Shown here in pieces: positions 50,934-59,420 of a DNA stretch of 64,000 nt (its first letter is position 1; every line of letters starts with the position of its first letter). Origin of the DNA: JALZAI01 sp038207565 (GTDB taxonomy: Bacteria; Actinomycetota; Actinomycetes; Mycobacteriales; Jatrophihabitantaceae); assembly GCA_038207565.1 (NCBI GenBank), contig JBBQZQ010000005.1, positions 1-64,000 of the forward strand, given 5' to 3'. The notes below the pieces were generated by a model. That model saw only the letters and a program-made list of their open reading frames with translations, had not been told where the DNA came from and ran no database searches. A program made the position numbers and the translations under genes.

Positions 50934-53840
50934 TCAGTGTAGGGGGATTGGCGCGCCGGGCACGCCACTGTCGTACTCCGCTTGGTGAGCTGGCAGCAAC
51001 CGGGCCAGCAGCGGCCCGATCTCCTGGTCCATGCCGAACGGCAGCACCCAGTCGCGACGGTTGTCCCGCACCCAGGCCAACAGGCGGGCCGCAGACTCCG
51101 GATCGGTGTCGACGATTCGGATCGCGCGTTCCACCAGGGCCGCCAGGAGATCGCGGCCCGCCCATAAGGGCCACGCACCGGCAAGAACCTCGGTGGCGTC
51201 GTCGACCTCCTCTGTCACCGTCGCCGCGCCTACTCGACGCGCCGCGACCGAACGCCACACGATGATCGGCGCGGTGTGGTAACTCAGCGGTCTGCTGATC
51301 CGCGCAATTGTTCGATCGAGCGCTGCGAGCGCTAGGTCTCCGTCGCCGCGCAGGTGCTGAAGATCCGCCAGGATCAGCGCAGTTTCGACGGGCGCATTCC
51401 CCGCCTCCCACTCCTCCTCAAACGCAGACACGGCCAGTTCCAACGCGGTCGCATGGTCCCCGGTGGCTCTCGCTAGGGATAGGGCGTGCAATCTGCGCAC
51501 CGCCCGTTGCAAGTTTCGTTCGTTGACGAAGTATTTGGCCGTTTCGGTCAGCGGCTCGAGAAGCTCGAGTGCCTCGGTCGCGCGCCCGCTGTCGAGGCGC
51601 AAGTACGACAACCGGATGCGGCCCATGTCGTCCCAGGGGCCACCGATCAGCGCGGTTGCTGCTTGCTCGGCGCGTACGGGATCGACGTATCGCAATGTGC
51701 GCGACAGCAGGTTCTCGCGCTCCAACTGGATGCCCAGGCGACGTTCCTCGGAAATTAACGGGAGCGCTGTATCGATCTCGCGGATAGCAGCGAGCACCTC
51801 CGCCTCCGTGCGCGACGTCGCTAGCACAGTCCCCGCGCCCATCGCTTTGTAGGCCGGATCAGTGCAACGACTGACCTCGGTCAAGTTCGCCGCCCGCTCC
51901 TCAGGTGGCACGGATCGCCCACCTTCGGTGAAGCACATTGCCCGCGCACTCAGAATCGAGATGCGCTGCTCTGGCAGCTCGGCCAGCGCGAGAACATGTT
52001 CGGAGAGCTCGAGGTATTCCTTGGTATGCCCGAGCTTCCGCATAAAGTCGTCGAGACAGTGCACGAGGGCAACCTCTGCCTCCGCCTGCCCGGCGTCCCG
52101 GCAGTGGTCGATCGCGGCGCGGATGTGGTCGAGGTGTCGAACGATGAGGCCCATCAGCTCAGAGTCGTCCGGGGCTAGTTCGTGCTTGATCTCGAACGCC
52201 TGGCTCAGGCGGGCGCGGTAGTGGTCGGCGTGGCGGTCGCGGTAGGTGCGCTCGGTGGCGGGGTCGAGGAGTTCGGTGGCGTAGTCGCGGATGCTGACGA
52301 GCAGCCCGTAGCGGGTCTCCTGGCTGTCCTCGACGGTGCGGACGAGGCTTTTCTCGACGAGGGAGTCGAGCAGGGTGAAGGCGTCGGCATCCGGTCCGAC
52401 GATGGCCTCAATGAGGTCGAAGTCGGCGGGCGCACGCAGGATCGACATCGCGGCGAGCATGTCGCGTTCCTCGGGTTTGAGGGTGTCGACAGACCAGGCG
52501 ATGGTGGCGCGCAGGGTGCGGTGCCGTTCGGGCATGTCGCGCGAACCGCCACCCAGTATCTGCAGCCCCGTGGCCACGCGATCCAGCAGCGTGTCAACCG
52601 ACAGCATCTTGATGCGGGCCGCGGCCAACTCCAGGGCGAGGGGGTGCCCGTCCAGGCGGGCGCAGATCGCCGCCACCGCTGCCGCGTTGGCGGCGGTGAT
52701 CGCGAAGTCGGCCTTGACCGATGCTGCGCGGTCGAGGAACAGCTGCACTGCCTGGAAATCTGCCAGCGTTTCGGGCGGTGCGTTTGGTGTGGGTAGTGGC
52801 AGTGGTTGCAGTTCGAATTGGCGTTCACCACGGATCCGCAGTGGTTCGCGGCTGGTGGCCAGGATGTGCACCGACGTGGTGGCGGCGAGCAGCCCGCTGA
52901 TGAACGTGGTGCAATCAAGGACCTGTTCGAGGTTGTCCAGGATCACCAGGGTCGTCTTGTCCCGCAGTGCCTCGGCGACGGCGTCGGCGGGATCGTCCAG
53001 GCCCCATTGAACGCTGAGGGTTTCGGCTACCCGGGCGGGCACCAGGGTGGCGTCCTGGACGCCGGACAGGTCGACGAACCACACCCCGTCACCGGTACCG
53101 TCGGCCAGTTCGGCACCGACCTGCAGCGCCAGGCGCGTCTTACCCATCCCACCGAACCCGGTGACGGTGACCATCCGGTGCTGGGCTACGAGATCACGCA
53201 GCGCAGCGATCTCGCTGTCGCGGCCGATGAACGTCGAGGTCTGCACCGCAAGGTTGTGCCAGGCCCGGTTCAGCGACAGCAGCGGCGCGAACTCGCCCGG
53301 CAGGTTCGGATGGGTGAGTTGGAAGACGTGTTCGGAACGGGTGAGGTCCTTGAGCCGATGCTCACCCAGATCGGTCAGCGACAGCTCGGCAGGCAGAGCG
53401 GCGCCGGTCACGGATGCGGTGGTCGAGGAGAGCAGGATCTGGCCCGGATGAGCCACCCCGCGCAGCCGGGCGCACCGGTTCACCACATCGCCGTAATAGT
53501 CACCAGCCCGCAGTTCCGCCTCGCCGGTGTGCACCGCGGTCCGTACCTGGATCGGCGCCGACGTCTGCCACGGCTCGCTGTGCAAGGCGAGGTTGAGTGC
53601 CGCGGCCGCCTCGACCGCGTCACGGGCCGAGGCGAACACCGCAAACCGCGAATCGCCCTCGCCGCGCGGGCGAACCAGCGATCCGCCCGCGCCGGTCACC
53701 GCCGCCTCGACCAACTCGTCGTGACGGACCATCGCCGCACCCATCAGCGCAGGCTGGGACTCCCACAACCGGGTCGAACCGACAATATCGGTGAACACAA
53801 ACGTCAGCACACCCGACGGCAACACCAGCCCACCACCCAC
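50934..53840 (-). CDS. Class III cyclase fused to STAND ATPase and TPR-like sensor
   Basis: 968 residues. Residues ~8-175: cyclase domain with FTDIVGSTRLWE, GEGDSRFAVF and GDYYGDVVNRCARLRGVAHP. Residues ~200-480: AP-ATPase with Walker A GFGGMGKT at 228-235, LVILDNLEQV and VHILATSREPLRI; then helical repeats to the end. Proteins of this build are actinobacterial signal integrators that lack their own DNA-binding HTH, so output may be a cyclic nucleotide. Its head closely resembles the cyclase-FHA protein; its ATPase resembles the AfsR-like regulator. The gene diverges from a secreted protein (54024) and converges with another (50276). Confidence 0.92.
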   Translation of the reverse strand: MGGGLVLPSGVLTFVFTDIVGSTRLWESQPALMGAAMVRHDELVEAAVTGAGGSLVRPRGEGDSRFAVFASARDAVEAAAALNLALHSEPWQTSAPIQVRTAVHTGEAELRAGDYYGDVVNRCARLRGVAHPGQILLSSTTASVTGAALPAELSLTDLGEHRLKDLTRSEHVFQLTHPNLPGEFAPLLSLNRAWHNLAVQTSTFIGRDSEIAALRDLVAQHRMVTVTGFGGMGKTRLALQVGAELADGTGDGVWFVDLSGVQDATLVPARVAETLSVQWGLDDPADAVAEALRDKTTLVILDNLEQVLDCTTFISGLLAATTSVHILATSREPLRIRGERQFELQPLPLPTPNAPPETLADFQAVQLFLDRAASVKADFAITAANAAAVAAICARLDGHPLALELAAARIKMLSVDTLLDRVATGLQILGGGSRDMPERHRTLRATIAWSVDTLKPEERDMLAAMSILRAPADFDLIEAIVGPDADAFTLLDSLVEKSLVRTVEDSQETRYGLLVSIRDYATELLDPATERTYRDRHADHYRARLSQAFEIKHELAPDDSELMGLIVRHLDHIRAAIDHCRDAGQAEAEVALVHCLDDFMRKLGHTKEYLELSEHVLALAELPEQRISILSARAMCFTEGGRSVPPEERAANLTEVSRCTDPAYKAMGAGTVLATSRTEAEVLAAIREIDTALPLISEERRLGIQLERENLLSRTLRYVDPVRAEQAATALIGGPWDDMGRIRLSYLRLDSGRATEALELLEPLTETAKYFVNERNLQRAVRRLHALSLARATGDHATALELAVSAFEEEWEAGNAPVETALILADLQHLRGDGDLALAALDRTIARISRPLSYHTAPIIVWRSVAARRVGAATVTEEVDDATEVLAGAWPLWAGRDLLAALVERAIRIVDTDPESAARLLAWVRDNRRDWVLPFGMDQEIGPLLARLLPAHQAEYDSGVPGAPIPLH

Positions 53841-54023
53841 TCCCTCACGAACGGCCCGAGCCTAACTGTCCCGGCTGAGTTCGCTGTCTTAAACGAATGT
53901 TGTGCCGTGAAGCCGACCGTTCTTCTTTCCGTTGTGTCACGTAGCTGACGGACGGCATCCGTTTCCACGGGCAATGTTTGCCCCAACGGGGCAGAGAGCC
54001 CGCACTAACAAATGGAGAGAACG

Positions 54024-54557
54024 ATGCTGAAGTCCACGATCACCCGCACCGCAGCCAACACCATCACCAGCACCGACACCGGGGGGTCCGCCGACGCCCA
54101 ACCTGACCTGGACCACGAGCCGCCCGTGACGCGGAACAGCCGGGCCTGGAAGCCGCTCCTCCGCCTCGTCGTCGTCCTGGCGCTGTCCCTGGCGGGTTTA
54201 CTCGGCTTGGCCGGGCAGGCCGCCGCCAGCACGCCGGTCACCTACGCGTCGGGCACCTACAACGGCATGTGGCACATGGGAACAGTCCAGTACTACAACG
54301 GCAACCGCAATTTCGACTTCACGGTCCGGTTCAACGACGTGCCCGGCGACGTGTACTGCACGCAACTTCGCGACAGGGTCTACCTCAGCGACGGTTCGTC
54401 AGCCCTGTACAACGCCGGCAGCGTGTGCGGGGGCGGGGCGGGCACTCTCACCAGATACGTCACGGCCTACTACCCCTCCACCATCACAAAGGTCGAGATT
54501 TGGACCGTCCGGGCGGACGGCGCCATCCGCTCCTACCTGTGGTATTTCAAGCCGTAG
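54024..54557 (+). CDS. Small secreted aromatic-rich two-cysteine protein
   Basis: 177 residues; ATG at 54024 with GGAGAG four bases upstream. A ~42-residue hydrophilic leader (MLKSTITRTAANTITSTDTG...) precedes a signal peptide (LLRLVVVLALSLAGLLGLAG-QAAA). The mature ~110 residues (TYASGTYNGMWHMGTVQYYN, YVTAYYPSTITKVEIWTVRA) are aromatic-rich with two cysteines (VYCTQ, SVCGGG). Divergent from the cyclase-STAND gene, 183 bases away, so control by that protein or its product is plausible. Confidence 0.78.
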   Translation: MLKSTITRTAANTITSTDTGGSADAQPDLDHEPPVTRNSRAWKPLLRLVVVLALSLAGLLGLAGQAAASTPVTYASGTYNGMWHMGTVQYYNGNRNFDFTVRFNDVPGDVYCTQLRDRVYLSDGSSALYNAGSVCGGGAGTLTRYVTAYYPSTITKVEIWTVRADGAIRSYLWYFKP

Positions 54558-54585
54558 GGCGATACCGGCGCTCCTGAGGACGCAA

Positions 54586-54621
54586 GCCGCCCCGTCGCAG
54601 CATTCACAGCTACGGGGCGGC
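54586..54621 (+). terminator. Hairpin terminator after the secreted protein gene
   Basis: GCCGCCCCGT pairs with ACGGGGCGGC around a 16-base loop, starting 28 bases after the stop at 54557. Confidence 0.6.
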
Positions 54622-54740
54622 CACACCCGCGCTTTTACTGGTCCGGCACACCAGCCTCGGTGCTGTCGACCTGGTACTCGGCTTGATGCTCCGGAAGCAG
54701 CCGGCGAAGGAGGGGTGCCGCAAAGGCGGCCGGGTGGGCT

Positions 54741-55139
54741 GTGAGTATTGAAATATCCTTGTCCCAGGTGATGGCAACTGAGCGGGCGCAACATCCGGCA
54801 CAGCTCGAGCGGGAGCGCAGACATTCAGCGTTCGTAACTCAGATGATGTCCTACGCGGATCGCATCGCCGTTGACGGGCGTCGACAGTTGTCGAGCATCA
54901 TCGATCCGCCGCTAGACGAGTTCACCGCGCACATCGACCAGCTTTGCGAGCGAATTATCGACGCAGATACCGCGTTGACCGCTCAGCGCCGGCGCCGAGG
55001 AGTTGCGGGACATCGCCCGCGCGAAGCGCACGGCCACCCACGATCGACGTCGCCGTTCGAACGGAAGGCTGATCACCACTGGGGTGTGGTGGGCTGTCGT
55101 CTTGGCAGCAGTCCGACGAGGCACGCGCCTTGGGCCTGA
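54741..55139 (+). CDS. Hypothetical protein, weakly supported
   Basis: 132 residues. The first ~85 (MSIEISLSQVMATERAQHPA, FVTQMMSYADRIAVDGRRQL, IDPPLDEFTAHIDQLCERII) look like a soluble helical protein; the remainder is Arg/His-rich and unlike real protein, suggesting a frameshift near residue 88. No family recognised. Could be a remnant of a larger gene. Confidence 0.3.
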   Translation: MSIEISLSQVMATERAQHPAQLERERRHSAFVTQMMSYADRIAVDGRRQLSSIIDPPLDEFTAHIDQLCERIIDADTALTAQRRRRGVAGHRPREAHGHPRSTSPFERKADHHWGVVGCRLGSSPTRHAPWA

Positions 55140-55352
55140 ACTCGGATTGCACGACCGCTCGCGGCCCGGGGTGCGCCCTGATGGTGCGCACATCCCGGTC
55201 GGCACGTACCGGGCTGAGGTGTCACCCGGTGATCTTCAGCCGCGGCATCTGCCGCGGGTCGGTGGCCTGGGTGATCGCGGCCATCAGCAGCGGCTCGTCG
55301 ACGAGCTGCTGGCTGACCGTCGCGCCGAGGCCGCGGCCGAGGACTCACCGGC

Positions 55353-55711
55353 GTGACGGCAGTGCTGGACGCCTCGGCCGTGCTCACGTTGCTGTATCGC
55401 GAGCCGGGGCACCAACTCGTGGCCGAGCTGGTCGACGGCTCGGTGATCAGCTCGGTGAACTGGTCGGAAGTGACGCAGAAGCTCGCGCAGCGGGGCGTGC
55501 CCGATCCGGGCGGCGTGGCGGCCGGACTGCTTGCGTTGGGCTCGGAGATCGTGTCATTTCAGCGCGCTGACGCCGAGACCGCGGCCTGTCGCTCGGCGAT
55601 CGGGCGTGCCTCGCCGTGGCCAAAGCGCTCCCCGGCGGGGTGGCTGTGACCGCCGACGTGGTGTGGGCCGACGTGGACGCCGGTGTGGAAATCCGCGTGC
55701 TCCGCGGGTGA
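55353..55711 (+). pseudogene. PIN-domain (VapC-type) toxin, frameshifted
   Basis: From GTG at 55353: MTAVLDASAVLTLLYREPGH with the first Asp, then SSVNWSEVTQKL (Glu), then SEIVSFQRADAETAAC. There the frame is lost; in the next frame the rest of the PIN domain follows: SLGDRACLAVAKALPGGVAV and TADVVWADVDAGVEIRVLRG to TGA at 55709. The missing piece is roughly ten codons plus a shift, so a small deletion killed the toxin. The start overlaps an upstream stop (GTGA), as for an antitoxin gene, but I cannot recognise the antitoxin. Confidence 0.8.
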
Positions 55712-55916
55712 CGTCGGAGCCCCAACTCGTGAGCCAGGTTCGTCCGGTGGCCGCCAGGTCCGGGCGAGCCGGTTTACGCTCTCAACATGCCGCGGTCGAT
55801 CCGGCTCACCAACTCCGGCGAGTACGTCCACTCGTCCTCGTGGAACGGCTACGGCGACCGGAACATGACGTGGATCGCCCGGCGCGTCGGCGGTCTGCTC
55901 TCATGAACTCCGCTCG

Positions 55917-56213
55917 GTGAGCCGCCGTGCGCGGGTGAACCCGACGTGGTCACGATGGCCTCAGGCCGCGACACTGTTCGCCCGCGGGGCAACCGTGCGC
56001 GTTGCCAGTCCCGTCGCGGCAGTGGTCGGGACGCTGCTCACAGGGGTCAACCAAGGCGGCATCCTGCTCGGCGGATCCGCGAACTGGGTCACCTGGGTCC
56101 GCGTGGGCGTGAACTTCGTGACCCCGTTCGTCGTGGCCAGCATCGGCTACCTCCGCGGCCTGCGCACGTCGCCTGCCGTCGCCGAGGACGATCCGCCGGG
56201 CGACGTAGGGTGA
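55917..56213 (+). CDS. NrtS-like small membrane protein
   Basis: 98 residues with two membrane segments: VASPVAAVVGTLLTGVNQGG and VGVNFVTPFVVASIGYLRGL. 'V-x-V-G-T-L-L-T-x-x-N-Q-G' and 'P-F-x-V-x' fit the NrtS family, described as nitrate/nitrite transporters. GTG start; the annotation as nitrate transporter is from memory of the family pattern. Confidence 0.65.
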   Translation: MSRRARVNPTWSRWPQAATLFARGATVRVASPVAAVVGTLLTGVNQGGILLGGSANWVTWVRVGVNFVTPFVVASIGYLRGLRTSPAVAEDDPPGDVG

Positions 56214-56231
56214 CGCCGTGACCGGGCCGCG

Positions 56232-56891
56232 ATGAGAATTCCCCGGCCACGTCGCTACGGCCCGGGTGCGCGCTTCTACGACGTTCTGTCCCTGGAGCGC
56301 CCGCTGTATCGGTCCGGGCGTGTTCTCGCGATCGAGTGGCTCCAGCTGAGTGCCGGGGATCGGGTGCTCGACGTCGGCTGCGGCACCGGCCTGAATTTCC
56401 CGCTTCTGGCCGACGCGGTGGGACCTCACGGTTCAGTTCTCGGTGTCGACGCAAGTCCGCCGATGTTGGCCGGCGCGCTCGGCCGCATCGACCGTCACGG
56501 GTGGACGACGGTGCGTGTGATCCGGGCCGACGCCGCCCACCTGGCGACGGCCGTCACGGGGCCGTTCGACGCCGTGATCTTCACCTACTCGCTGGCCGTG
56601 GTAGGCGGGTGGGAACAGGCGTGGGCGCAAGCTCTCGCGCTGGTCCGGCCCGGAGGGCGCATCGCGGTCGTGGACACGTCGATGCCCGAGGGCGCCTGGC
56701 GACTGCTGCGTCCCCTGGCCGGGCTGATGTTCGTGATCGGTGGGGTCCACCCCTCGCGCCAGGTGTGGAGCTTCGTGCTCGAAGCGACCGACAACCCCCG
56801 GCACGCCGTACTCCAGTCCGGTCACGTCCACGTGGCGGTCGGAAGCGTGCATGCACGGCGGCCGGCGGGACCGAGCGTCACGACGAGCTGA
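56232..56891 (+). CDS. Class I SAM-dependent methyltransferase (UbiE-like)
   Basis: 219 residues. SAM-binding motif I DRVLDVGCGTGLNFPLLADA, then SVLGVDASPPMLAGALGRI (acidic loop), GPFDAVIFTYSLAVV and LVRPGGRIAVVDTSMPEGAW. The N-terminus GPGARFYDVLSLERPLYRSG is that of small-molecule or lipid/quinone methyltransferases. It precedes the sigma factor gene and probably belongs to the same locus. Confidence 0.88.
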   Translation: MRIPRPRRYGPGARFYDVLSLERPLYRSGRVLAIEWLQLSAGDRVLDVGCGTGLNFPLLADAVGPHGSVLGVDASPPMLAGALGRIDRHGWTTVRVIRADAAHLATAVTGPFDAVIFTYSLAVVGGWEQAWAQALALVRPGGRIAVVDTSMPEGAWRLLRPLAGLMFVIGGVHPSRQVWSFVLEATDNPRHAVLQSGHVHVAVGSVHARRPAGPSVTTS

Positions 56892-56932
56892 GCGTCATGA
56901 CGAGCTGAGCGTCCCGGCGATACCCTTCGGCC

Positions 56933-57574
56933 ATGGGCGCCGGGAGGAGTCGGCGTCGCGGGAAGAGTCCGCCGCGGTCACCGGGTTTCCCCGCCGTGAG
57001 CAGCGCGCCGACGGGATCGACTCAGTCGCGCCACGAGGCTTTCCGCACGTACGTCGAGCCCGAGATCGACGTCATGCTGCGGGTTGCCCGCACGCTGACC
57101 GGGTCGTGGGCCGACGCCGAGGACCTGGTGCAGGACGCCCTGCTTCGCGCGTACAGATCGATCGATCGGTTCGACGGGGCCCATCCTCGCGCGTGGCTGT
57201 TGACGATCGTGCGCAACACGAACATCAACGCGCATCGTCGTCAGCGGCCGGGCCTCGTCGATGCGGACATGGATCTTGAGACTGCCCGGCCGGCGTTCGG
57301 CGCCGCGGTGACGCCCGGCCCGGAGCAGACGGTCACTGACCGGGTGTTCGACGACCAACTCGGCCAGGCGTTGGCAACGCTGGACGAGAAGTTCGGTGTC
57401 GTCCTGCTGCTCATCGACGTCGATCAGCTGACCTACGCCGAAGTCGCCGCGCTGCTCGACATCCCGGTCGGGACGGTGATGTCGCGCCTGTCCCGCGCCC
57501 GGGACCGCCTGCGCGTTCAGTTGCGCTCGACAACCTCACCTAAGCACGCAATGACCTCGCGGAGGGGCCGATGA
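56933..57574 (+). CDS. ECF-family RNA polymerase sigma factor
   Basis: 213 residues. Region 2: LTGSWADAEDLVQDALLRAY and RAWLLTIVRNTNINAHRRQR. Region 4: VDQLTYAEVAALLDIPVGTV followed by MSRLSRARDRLR. The N-terminal ~30 residues are Arg/Ser-rich and the start may be later. Its stop overlaps the anti-sigma ATG (ATGA), the usual coupling of a sigma/anti-sigma pair. Confidence 0.92.
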   Translation: MGAGRSRRRGKSPPRSPGFPAVSSAPTGSTQSRHEAFRTYVEPEIDVMLRVARTLTGSWADAEDLVQDALLRAYRSIDRFDGAHPRAWLLTIVRNTNINAHRRQRPGLVDADMDLETARPAFGAAVTPGPEQTVTDRVFDDQLGQALATLDEKFGVVLLLIDVDQLTYAEVAALLDIPVGTVMSRLSRARDRLRVQLRSTTSPKHAMTSRRGR

Positions 57575-57846
57575 TGTCCGTCACCAGCATGTGGACGTGC
57601 CACTGGGCGCGCAAGCGCATCCAGCGCTATCTCGACGCCGATCCGTCCGCCCTGCTCACCCAAACCGAGGTGCGACGGCTCGAAACACATCTCGCGACCT
57701 GCGATCGATGCACCGCGCTGGCCGAGGAACACCGCGGCCTGCGGCACGCCCTGAGCGCGTGGTCGGCCCGGCGCACCCCCGACCCGGCGGCGGTGGCACG
57801 GCTGCGGCTCGCGGCCGAGCAGATCATGTTGCAGGACGCGGGGTGA
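57571..57846 (+). CDS. Zinc-binding anti-sigma factor (zf-HC2)
   Basis: 91 residues. The ZAS motif runs from CHWARKRIQRYLDADPSALL to LETHLATCDRCTAL, giving the H-x3-C-x2-C signature. No membrane helix, so it is a soluble anti-sigma factor that probably releases the sigma factor on thiol oxidation or metal loss. It overlaps both neighbours by four bases. Confidence 0.9.
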   Translation: MMSVTSMWTCHWARKRIQRYLDADPSALLTQTEVRRLETHLATCDRCTALAEEHRGLRHALSAWSARRTPDPAAVARLRLAAEQIMLQDAG

Positions 57847-59420
57847 TTCGACCCAGTCAGCCATCCAACCAGCCGGGCCTGGCCGCGGGCGCCGAGCCGT
57901 GGGCGTCGGACGGCCTCATCCCGCCGGACGGGACGGCGTGGGACCTGCTGGTCGTGGGCGGCGGAACGGCGGGCATCGTCGCGGCCAAGACCGCCGCGGG
58001 ATTCGGCGCCAGCGTGCTGATGATCGAACGCGCCCGCACCGGCGGTGACTGCCTGTGGACCGGGTGCGTCCCGAGCAAGGCCCTACTGGCGGCCGCGCAC
58101 GCGGCCGCCGACGCCCGCGCCGCCGCCCGCCTGGGTGTCCACGTGGCTGCGGTACAGGTCGACTTCGGTGCCGTGATGCAGCACGTCCGGCTCAGCATCG
58201 CCGCGATCGAACCGGACGACTCTCCACAGACGTTACGGGCCGCAGGAGTGCGGGTCGTGCACGGCGACGTCTGCCTGAGAGGAGCCAGCGCCGCAGCCGT
58301 TCACACACTGACGTACCGGGCGATCCATGGTGCAGGCGTCGACACCGGGGGCCCGCGCGACTCGGCCGCCGTAGGCACCACGGTCCGATTCCGGCAGGCG
58401 GTACTGGCGACCGGCTCCGCACCCGTCATGCCCTCGATTCCCGGACTGAGTGATGCGAACCCGCTCACGAGCGACAGCATCTGGGATCTCACTGAGCTGC
58501 CGGGTCGGCTCCTGGTGCTCGGAGGCGGAAGTGTCGGGTGCGAGCTCGGGCAGGCCTTTGCGCGGCTGGGGGCGCAGGTGTCGATCGTCGAGGCCGCGCC
58601 GAACCTCGTGCCCGGCGAGGATCCGCTCGCGGCCGGCCTGCTCCTCGCCGCTCTCGCTGAGGACGGTGTAACGGTAGGGAACGGCGCGTCGGTTGAGGGG
58701 ATAGAGGGTGACGGCAGTGCCTGGCACGCGCGCCTGTCCAACGGCGACCGGATCCCCTTCGATCGGGTCCTCGTGGCGGTGGGGCGGACGCCTCGTACCC
58801 GCGGGCTCGGGCTGGACAGCGCCGGCGTCGAGGTTGGTGAGAGGGGGTTCGTCACGGTCGACGCTCGCCTGCGCACGACCAATCCGCGGATCTGGGCCGC
58901 CGGCGATGTGACCGGCCATCCGCAGTTCACGCACGTCGCCGGAGTTCACGGCGCTCTGGCCGCCGCGAACGCGGTTCTCGGACTGCGTCGCACGGTGGAC
59001 ACCGCGACCATTCCGCGTGTCACGTTCACCCAACCGGAGATAGCCGCGTTCGGTGCCGCGACAGCGCCCGATACCGTGCCCAAGCTCACGATCCGCACTG
59101 TCCACCACGACACCGTCGACCGCGCGGTCGCCGAGGACAGCCGCCGGGGCGTGACCCGGCTCGCGCTGGACGCTAAGGGAAGGGTCGTCGGCGCCACGAT
59201 CGTCGGCCCGCGCGCCGGTGAGTCGCTGGCCGAACTTGTCCTCGCCGCTCGCCACGGCCTGCGCGGGCGTGACCTGGCCGCGGCCATCCACGCCTACCCG
59301 ACCTACGGCGACGCAGTGTGGAAGGCGGCGTTGGCGGACGTGACCGACCGTCTGCACCGACCTGCCATGCGTCTGGTGACCCGCGGGCTCAGTCGTCGGC
59401 GCCGGCGCCGGATGCGCTGA
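57843..59420 (+). CDS. FAD-dependent pyridine nucleotide-disulfide oxidoreductase, mercuric-reductase-like
   Basis: GTG at 57843 overlaps the anti-sigma stop (GTGA). 525 residues. FAD-binding DLLVVGGGTAGIVAAKTAAG, redox pair GGDCLWTGCVPSKAL (Cys70 and Cys75), NAD(P)-binding RLLVLGGGSVGCELGQAFAR, second FAD motif NPRIWAAGDVTGHPQF, and dimerisation domain ending HAYPTYGDAVWKAALADVTD. There is no N-terminal HMA domain and no C-terminal CC, so it is probably not a true mercuric reductase. Genes of this kind often lie next to TVP38 proteins, as here (32-bp tail overlap with the convergent gene). The sigma/anti-sigma pair likely controls it. Confidence 0.9.
   Translation: MIRPSQPSNQPGLAAGAEPWASDGLIPPDGTAWDLLVVGGGTAGIVAAKTAAGFGASVLMIERARTGGDCLWTGCVPSKALLAAAHAAADARAAARLGVHVAAVQVDFGAVMQHVRLSIAAIEPDDSPQTLRAAGVRVVHGDVCLRGASAAAVHTLTYRAIHGAGVDTGGPRDSAAVGTTVRFRQAVLATGSAPVMPSIPGLSDANPLTSDSIWDLTELPGRLLVLGGGSVGCELGQAFARLGAQVSIVEAAPNLVPGEDPLAAGLLLAALAEDGVTVGNGASVEGIEGDGSAWHARLSNGDRIPFDRVLVAVGRTPRTRGLGLDSAGVEVGERGFVTVDARLRTTNPRIWAAGDVTGHPQFTHVAGVHGALAAANAVLGLRRTVDTATIPRVTFTQPEIAAFGAATAPDTVPKLTIRTVHHDTVDRAVAEDSRRGVTRLALDAKGRVVGATIVGPRAGESLAELVLAARHGLRGRDLAAAIHAYPTYGDAVWKAALADVTDRLHRPAMRLVTRGLSRRRRRRMR

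Noticed and set aside
55140..55352. Antitoxin gene upstream of the broken VapC
   Set aside because: The frame ending at 55356 does not look like AbrB, MazE, RHH or Phd antitoxins; a minus-strand reading (QQLVDEPLLMAAITQATDPR) looks protein-like but is too short to call.
57843..59420. Mercuric reductase (merA) assignment
   Set aside because: No N-terminal metal-binding domain and no C-terminal cysteine pair; only the general flavoprotein fold and redox Cys pair are present.
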